Shown: positions 58,399 to 64,000 of the stretch, piece by piece
How the letters are laid out: each line of letters begins with the position of its first letter
Position numbering within the stretch: the stretch's first letter is position 1
Assembly: GCA_963724195.1 (NCBI GenBank)
Contig: CAVRTQ010000018.1
Span: 1-64,000, forward strand
DNA length: 64,000 nt
Source: Solirubrobacter sp963724195
GTDB taxonomy: Bacteria > Actinomycetota > Thermoleophilia > Solirubrobacterales > Solirubrobacteraceae
Direction: 5' to 3'
Notes under the pieces: generated by a model
The model's input: only the letters and a program-made list of their open reading frames with translations
The model's database searches: none
What the model was told of the DNA's origin: nothing
Translations under genes and position numbers: made by a program

Positions 58399-60595
58399 CT
58401 AGTGCAGCGGCGGGACGCCGCGCGCGATGACGATCGTCCGCTCGTCGGTGCCGGCGTGGCCGAGCTGGTCGGTCGCCGTGACCCGCAGCGTGTACGTGCC
58501 ATCGTGCAGATACTGCGGCTGGAAGGACCAGGTGCGCGTCTTCGAGCAGCCCTCGTCGCACGACTGGGGTTCCGGGTCCTGGGACTCGTCGAGCACGGCG
58601 CCGTCCTCGTTGACGAGCTCGAAGTCGATCGTGCTGGACACCCGCGCCCTTGTCGTGCGCTTCGGCCGTGGTCTCGAACTCCGTCACGTCCGCGTCGATC
58701 AGCGGCGGGCGGCTCTCCGGGTCCGGGAGCACGGCGGGCGCGCTGCGGTCGATCCGCAGCATCCACGTGCGCGAGGCGACGTTGCCGACCGCGTCGGTGG
58801 CGGTGTAACGGACGGGTTGGATGCCCTCCGGCAGCCGCCCGGTGTCCGAGTACACGAAGCCCGCCTGCGGGCAGCGCGAGCGCCGATCGCCCGTGCACCC
58901 GGCGTCGTAGCTGTAGGCGCCGCCCCAACCCGGGTTCGCCGGCGAGTCGAGCACGAGCGTGCGCAGCCCGAGCCCGCTGTCCGTGCCCCGGGCCTGGAAG
59001 GCGCGGAAGGAGGCCCAGCTGCCGTCGGACAAGCCGGAGTCCTCGGTGACCGCCGGGGCGTCCGTGTCCTCGATCCACACCATCGCGCCGCCGAGGAAGT
59101 TCGTGAACGAGGCGTGGTTGCCGGCGTAATAGACCGACGTGCCGAAGATCGCCGCGTTGCCGGGCGTGCCCTCGAGGTCGAAGTGGGTCTTGGTGTTGTA
59201 GTTCAGCGCCCCGTACGTGCTGTACGGCGACGTGCCGCAGACCCCGCTGCCGGCCCCCGGCTCACACCAGGTGCCCGTCTCGTAGCGGTTGTTGGTGTAG
59301 CTCCAGACGCCCTGGTAGGAGCGGTCGTCGTTGTACGGCGCGGACCACGAGCCGGCGGTCTGCGGCTCGTGCTTGACGTAGCTGAACTCGGCGCGCACGA
59401 TCCGCGACGTGCCGGGCGCGTTGAAGAACCAGTTGGCGTAGTCGCCGGCGTTGAACGCCTTCGTCCCGCGGCTGTAGGTGTACATGCCGTTGCCCAGGTA
59501 GGCGGCGCCGTAGAAGTACGTGAAGCGGCTGTTCGGGTCCGACCACTTCCAGCCCGTGAGGTCCACGGCCACGGACGAATTCGAGAACCAGTGCGCGCCG
59601 TCCTCGAGGATCGTGGGGTCGAGCATGACCGGGTAGCGGACGTCGGCGTCCCGGTGCGTGACGTCGACGACGAGGTCGTGGCCCTCGACGGCGAGCGCGG
59701 TCTTGACCTCGACCTCGTCCGCGTCCCAGGCCACCGGGGCGGTGATGTGGGCGAGCTTGGCGCCGTCGGCAGCGATGATCTCCGCGCCGGGCTCGGTGGA
59801 GCTCAGTTGCAGGCGCGCACCGTCCGGAAGGTCCAGACGCCAGCGGAAGCGCTCCGGGCTGTCGGGCGAGCGCAGCTGCGCGCCGAGGTCCACGCCGGCG
59901 GGGAGCGGCGTGACGAAATGGTCGGTGTCCGGCGCGGTCTCCGGGAAGAACGCCTTGTCCTGGCTCGCGGTGCCGGCGGCGTCGCTCACGCCGATCGGCC
60001 TGACCGCCACGCCGATGTCCTCGAGCGCGATGCCCTCGTGCGCGCGGTCGCCCACCTCGAGCGAGACGATCGGGGCGAGCGGCGCGAAGCCGCTGCCGCC
60101 CTCACGCAGGCTCAGGTCCACGGGCGTCGCCGTGCCGTCGGCGCCCAGCGTGCGCATCGGCAGCTGGCTCTCCACCACGACGTCAGCCTGGCCCGGACGC
60201 GCGATGCGGGCCGCGCGGGCGCCGAGCCACGCCTCGACGCGCTCGCCCGCCTGAAGGTCCAAGGCCTTGTAGCCGCGGCGGTCGAGCTCGGGGAAGTGCG
60301 CCTGCGCGAGCTCGATCGCTTCGCGACGCGTGAGGTCCGTGTACGCGTCGCGCGACGCGTGGCGACGCTCGCGAGCGCCGGGCCGGGCGCGCCGGGCGGC
60401 GGCCGCGGCGCGCTGCTCACGCGCGTGCTCGCGCGCGGCCCGCATCGCCGGGTCGGTCTCAGGGTTCGGCGGCACGCGCGTGTCGGCCGCGGGCACGCCT
60501 TCACCGCCGCCGGGCGGTGTGGCGAGGGCAGGGGAAGCCAACGCCCCCGAAATCAGGGGGACGACAACGAACCATCGCCACGGAGTACCGCGCAT
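58399..60595 (-). CDS. Large secreted protein with Ig-like C-terminus (one frameshift)
   Basis: About 732 residues. Signal peptide at ATG 60595 (WRWFVVVPLISGALASPALA), a charged helical stretch (40-100), then a beta-rich region resembling the N-terminal part of actinobacterial YD/Rhs-type wall proteins (HRDADVRYPVMLDPTI, aromatic-rich DPNSRFTYFYGAAYLGNG), and a C-terminal bacterial Ig-like domain (LPEGIQPVRYTATDAVGNVASRTW; HDGTYTLRVTATDQLGHAGTDE). No YD repeats or toxin domain follow. One indel near 58640. Cysteine pairs (CEPGAGSGVCG) suggest disulfides. Confidence 0.75.
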
Positions 60596-60605
60596 CGAGG
60601 GCAAT

Positions 60606-60615
60606 CAACTAGTTG
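60606..60615. promoter_or_regulatory. Palindrome CAACTAGTTG upstream of the secreted protein
   Basis: A perfect 10-base palindrome 10 bases before the ATG at 60595, in the 135-base gap between this gene and the MMPL stop. AT-rich for this genome. Possible operator or -10 region; position only. Confidence 0.25.
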
Positions 60616-60730
60616 CTGGAGGGTCATGGCAATCGAACATCTGCCGAGTGGCCGCGAACAGCGCATCGAGCCGCCTGGCTCAGGGGCTCGCCGCCGCATC
60701 GGCGGAGGCGAGCCGGCAAGCATCAGCGCG

Positions 60731-62992
60731 CTAGTCCCGAGTCGTGCTCGACTCACGCGTGGACGGGGCGGCGTGGCCGTTCGTGTGGCCGTTCGAGTGG
60801 CCGTTGGAGGAGTCGACGACGTCGTGCTCGTGCGTGAGCTCCTTGTCGAGCGCTTCGACGAGGTGACCCTCGAGCGAGACGTTCGGGAGGATCCGGTCCA
60901 TCCAGCCCGGCAGCCACCAGGCCTTGTCGCCGAGCAGCGTGACCACCGCGGGCGAGATGACCAGGCGCACGAAGAGCACGTCGATCAGGATCGCGAGGCC
61001 GAGGCCGAGGCCGATCATCTTGCCCACCACGTCGGGCTGGGTGACGAAGGCGAGGAAGACCGCGGACATGATCAGGCCGGCGAACAGGATCACCTTGCCG
61101 ATCCGCGCCATGCCATGGATCACGGAATCGCGCGGGCCGTCGCCCTCGTTGTAGGCCTCGTGCACGCGCGAGAGCAGGAACACGTTGTAGTCCATGCTCA
61201 GGCCGAACAGGATCGCGAACAACATGACCGGGATGAACGAGACGATCGGCACGTCGGAGTCCGAGCCGACCAAGCCCGCGCCGATCCCCATCTGGAAGAC
61301 CGCGACGACCACGCCGTAGGCGGCCAGCACCGAAAGCAGGTTCAAGGCGGCCGAGACGAGCGGGATCCAGAGCGATCGGAAGGCCATGATCAGCAGCAAC
61401 ACGGACAGGCCGATCACGGTCAGGATGAATATCGGCAGGCGCGAGGCGACCTTGTCCGAGAGGTCCTCGAACACCGGTACGGCACCACCGATGAACACCT
61501 TGTCGGCGAGCGCTGTGCCCTCGGTGGCCTGTGGGATCGTCTCGTCGCGGAGCCGATCGAGCAACTCGCTCGTGGCCGCGTCCTGCGGCGCGCTCGTCGG
61601 GATGGCGAAGATCGTCGCCATCTCGCCGTCCTGGCTCGGCGTGGCCGGCGCGGCCTGGCCGACGCCGTCGGTGCCGGCGACCGCTTCCTGCAACTTCGTC
61701 AGGTCGGCCTGGACGGCGTCCGCCCCGCCCGCGGTGTCGACGGCGATGATGAACGGCCCGTTCGAGCCGGCGCCGAACGCCGCGGTGAGGCGGTCATAGG
61801 CGACCCGCTGCAGCTTGCCCTCCGGCTGGTTGCCGTCGTCGGGCTGCCCGAGACGCAGCTGCGTCACCGGGAACGCGAAGATCAGCATGATCAGCACGCC
61901 ACCGGCGATCGAGAGCCACGGCCGCGCCGTGATCCGCTCGCCCCAGCGCTCGAAGGCGGCTGAAGGCTTGACCGACTCCGGGTCCTTGGGCGTGAGCCAC
62001 TTCTTGAACGCGCCGATCAGGGCCATCAGGACGGTCAAGGCCGACAGCACGACGCCGCCGACGGCGATCGCGGCGCCCACGCCGAGCTTGCCGATGAACG
62101 GGATGCCGATCACGAGCAGGCCGGCGATCGCGAGCATCACGATGAGGCCGGCGGCGACCACGGACGCGCCGGAGGTGGCCGCGGACTTGGCCGCGGCGTC
62201 ACGGGGGGAGTCCCCGGCCGCGACCTGCTCCCGGTAGCGCCCGACGATCAGCAGCGCGTAGTCGATGCCCGCGCCGAGGCCGAGCATGGTGGCGATGAAC
62301 GCGGCGAACGACGGCAGGCCGAGCGGCTTCGACAGCGCCGCCAGCAGCATCTGCCCGAAGAACACGCCGAGCAGCGCTCCGAGCAGGGTCACGAGCATCG
62401 CGACCTTGGAGCGGAACAGGACCCAGAGCAGGATGATCGCGATGCCGATGCCGACGAGCTCGCCGACCGGCAGCTCCTGCTCGGAGCCGATGTCGACCAT
62501 CGTGCCCCGCGCGGAGATCTCGACGTCGTTCTTGCCGTCCTCCTCATCGAGGGCCTCGATCAGCGGGCGCCCGTTCTCGGGCTTGATCTCGCTCTGGGGG
62601 ATCTCGTAGCGGACGTCGGCGGACGCAAGCCTGCCGTCCGGTGAGATCGTGCCGCCCTCGGCGAACGGGTCCGAGACCGTCTTCTCCAGCGGTAGGCCCT
62701 CGACCTTGTCGAGGGTGGCCGTCACCACTTCGCGGTTCGCCGGGTCCGTGATCTTGCCGTTCTTGGCGTAGAAGACGACGGTGGCATCGCCGCCCGCCAG
62801 CTCCTTCTGGTGCGCCTGGAAGAGATCGATCGCCTTCTGGCTCTGGGTCCCTGGCGTCGAGAAATCATCGGCCGCCGGACCAGCTGCGGCCGAGACGCCG
62901 ATGAGCGCGATCAGCACGACGAGCGCGCCGAGCAGACCACGTATCCAATGAGTGGTGAGGGTGCGCGCGATGCGCGCGAGGAGCAGTGACAC
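60731..62992 (-). CDS. MMPL-family RND transporter
   Basis: 753 residues, about 12 TM helices in two halves, each with a large extracytoplasmic loop. Signature segments GLGAGIDYALLIVGRYRE (first half) and GLSMDYNVFLLSRVHE (second half) carry the proton-relay Asp and Tyr of MmpL proteins. The family exports lipids or drugs. The C-terminal tail holds a Asn-Gly-His repeat (SNGHSNGHTNGH). GTG start preceded by GGAGG about 5 bases upstream. Intact frame. No regulator is adjacent. Confidence 0.93.
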   Translation of the reverse strand: MSLLLARIARTLTTHWIRGLLGALVVLIALIGVSAAAGPAADDFSTPGTQSQKAIDLFQAHQKELAGGDATVVFYAKNGKITDPANREVVTATLDKVEGLPLEKTVSDPFAEGGTISPDGRLASADVRYEIPQSEIKPENGRPLIEALDEEDGKNDVEISARGTMVDIGSEQELPVGELVGIGIAIILLWVLFRSKVAMLVTLLGALLGVFFGQMLLAALSKPLGLPSFAAFIATMLGLGAGIDYALLIVGRYREQVAAGDSPRDAAAKSAATSGASVVAAGLIVMLAIAGLLVIGIPFIGKLGVGAAIAVGGVVLSALTVLMALIGAFKKWLTPKDPESVKPSAAFERWGERITARPWLSIAGGVLIMLIFAFPVTQLRLGQPDDGNQPEGKLQRVAYDRLTAAFGAGSNGPFIIAVDTAGGADAVQADLTKLQEAVAGTDGVGQAAPATPSQDGEMATIFAIPTSAPQDAATSELLDRLRDETIPQATEGTALADKVFIGGAVPVFEDLSDKVASRLPIFILTVIGLSVLLLIMAFRSLWIPLVSAALNLLSVLAAYGVVVAVFQMGIGAGLVGSDSDVPIVSFIPVMLFAILFGLSMDYNVFLLSRVHEAYNEGDGPRDSVIHGMARIGKVILFAGLIMSAVFLAFVTQPDVVGKMIGLGLGLAILIDVLFVRLVISPAVVTLLGDKAWWLPGWMDRILPNVSLEGHLVEALDKELTHEHDVVDSSNGHSNGHTNGHAAPSTRESSTTRD

Positions 62993-63195
62993 AAACGCCT
63001 CCGAGCGAAACCGGGAGAGTGGGGAGACGCTGAAGACTAGTCATGGAGCCTGTCGCGTGCCCGCTCGTCGAACCCGTAGGGTCCGCGGCTCGAACATCGT
63101 CTAGGCCAGCCAGGATCGCACACGATGCGCGGTCTCGCGGTCGGCGAGTCAGCTCGCCGTCGGCTCGCGGTCCTTCCGCGTGGTGGCGTTCGACG

Positions 63196-64000
63196 TCAGC
63201 GGCTGAACGCGGGGATGCGCGGCGCGAGCCACAGGACCGGCGCGGCGACGATCGCCGTCGCGCCGATGGCGAGCGCCGCGACGCCGATCGAGTCCAGCGC
63301 GTAGCCGCCGAGCAGCGCCAGGCCCGCGCCGAGGAACGCCGACAGCCGGTCGTTGAAGCCGATCAGCCGCCCGCGCTCGCTCACCTCGGTGAGGTCCACG
63401 AGCTGCGCGGTCGCCGCCACGAACGACACGTTCCAGCCGACGCCGAGCAAGAACAGCAACACGGCCGTGGCGAACACGCTCGAGAAGCCCAGCATCCCGA
63501 TCGTGGACACCGCCATCACGAGCAGCCCGGCGGCGAGCGCGACCGGGCGGCCGATCCGGTCGATCAGCGCTCCGACGAACAGCACCAGCGCGTACATGCC
63601 GAGCACGTGCGCGCCGATGATCGGGAACACGTCGGACTGGTGGTGATGGTGGTGATCGACGACCACGTAGCCCGTCAGGTTCATCACCGACACCATCACG
63701 CCGAAGCTCGCGAGCGCGGCGAGCATCGCGGGCCGCACACCCGGGCGGCGCAGGATCTCCCCGAGCGGTGCGGCCGGTGGAGCGGTGGCCTGGGCGGGGT
63801 TGGATTCCCGCGCGAGGCGTTCCGCGATCACCTTCGGGTCGGGGCTGACGAGGCTCACCACGACGAGCGCGATCAGGCTGATGCCGGCCGCCGCGAGCCA
63901 CGGCACGGTCAGCGCGGCGGCGTCCAGCTCGCGGTCGGAGAACAGCGGCCCGAACACCGCGGGGCCGAGGATCGCGCCGAACACCGCGCCGAAGAGCACG
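63196..64000 (-). CDS. MFS transporter (partial, N-terminus outside window)
   Basis: At least 267 C-terminal residues, about 8-9 TM helices. Segments FVGALIDRIGRPVALAAGLLVMAV and LVDLTEVSERGRLIGFNDRL fit a major facilitator; a five-histidine run (VVVDHHHHHQSDVFP) lies in a loop and could bind metal. The 203 bases between its stop and the MMPL start hold no gene I can support. The substrate is unknown. Confidence 0.85.
   Translation of the reverse strand, partial: VLFGAVFGAILGPAVFGPLFSDRELDAAALTVPWLAAAGISLIALVVVSLVSPDPKVIAERLARESNPAQATAPPAAPLGEILRRPGVRPAMLAALASFGVMVSVMNLTGYVVVDHHHHHQSDVFPIIGAHVLGMYALVLFVGALIDRIGRPVALAAGLLVMAVSTIGMLGFSSVFATAVLLFLLGVGWNVSFVAATAQLVDLTEVSERGRLIGFNDRLSAFLGAGLALLGGYALDSIGVAALAIGATAIVAAPVLWLAPRIPAFSR

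Noticed and set aside
60605..60730. Small gene in the gap between the secreted protein and the MMPL gene
   Set aside because: Frames lack the codon bias of real genes here and have no plausible start signal.
63640..63665. GTG/GAT-rich run as a microsatellite
   Set aside because: It encodes a five-histidine loop in an MFS transporter and is short.

Overview
The window is very GC-rich, about 70% or more by eye, with strong G/C at third codon positions and many GTG starts. Gene content points to a high-GC actinobacterium, most likely of the class Thermoleophilia (Solirubrobacterales): F420 biosynthesis (fbiC), an IscU-like/MnmA fusion, NarL and SpoIIE-type signalling, and large secreted multidomain proteins. 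That assignment is inference; there is no rRNA here. About 50 genes, one tRNA-Met and no mobile element, rRNA or CRISPR array were recognised. Roughly 20 genes, including housekeeping ones (alaS, fbiC, pfk), are broken by one- or two-base indels while the protein continues in another frame. This looks like uncorrected sequencing error, so broken genes are given as one feature spanning all frames.

Layout. 1-8948: translation block on the minus strand (formiminotransferase, membrane protein, MBL hydrolase, hisS, aspS, mnmA fusion, partial alaS) with a NUDIX gene on plus. 8970-11180: marR, MFS exporter and a GcvT-like gene, then tRNA-Met (minus). 11541-17569: epimerase, rpiA, winged-helix protein, monooxygenase, Usp, ECF sigma, MFS. 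17566-22300: secreted protein, large AAA-LuxR regulator, cupin, NarL regulator. 22378-29253: one giant secreted beta-helix/metalloprotease protein. 29250-31595: small envelope genes, including an M15 peptidase.

31876-38071 is a light-signalling operon on minus: histidine kinase, heme oxygenase (bphO), bacteriophytochrome (bphP), single-receiver protein, and REC-GAF-PP2C phosphatase. Heme oxygenase would make the biliverdin for the phytochrome, which would signal through the receivers to a phosphatase of the RsbU type. 38118-47890: fbiC, phosphofructokinase, adenylate cyclase, VOC protein, sulfite-oxidase-like protein, epimerase, zinc alcohol dehydrogenase, fabD. 47917-55518: acylphosphatase-like/LigD-phosphoesterase fusion, two Ser/Thr kinases (one fused to AAA and TPR), heme peroxidase, MBL hydrolase. 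55577-64000: damaged secreted proteins, a large secreted protein, an MMPL transporter and a partial MFS gene.

The most useful non-gene signal is a -10-like hexamer TANNNT, typically TAGGCT, placed 6-9 bases before many start codons. It implies leaderless transcripts, decides several starts, and reveals divergent gene pairs whose -10 boxes overlap. Three AACCTAAAG...CTTTAGGTT palindromic elements at gene ends are the other notable repeat.
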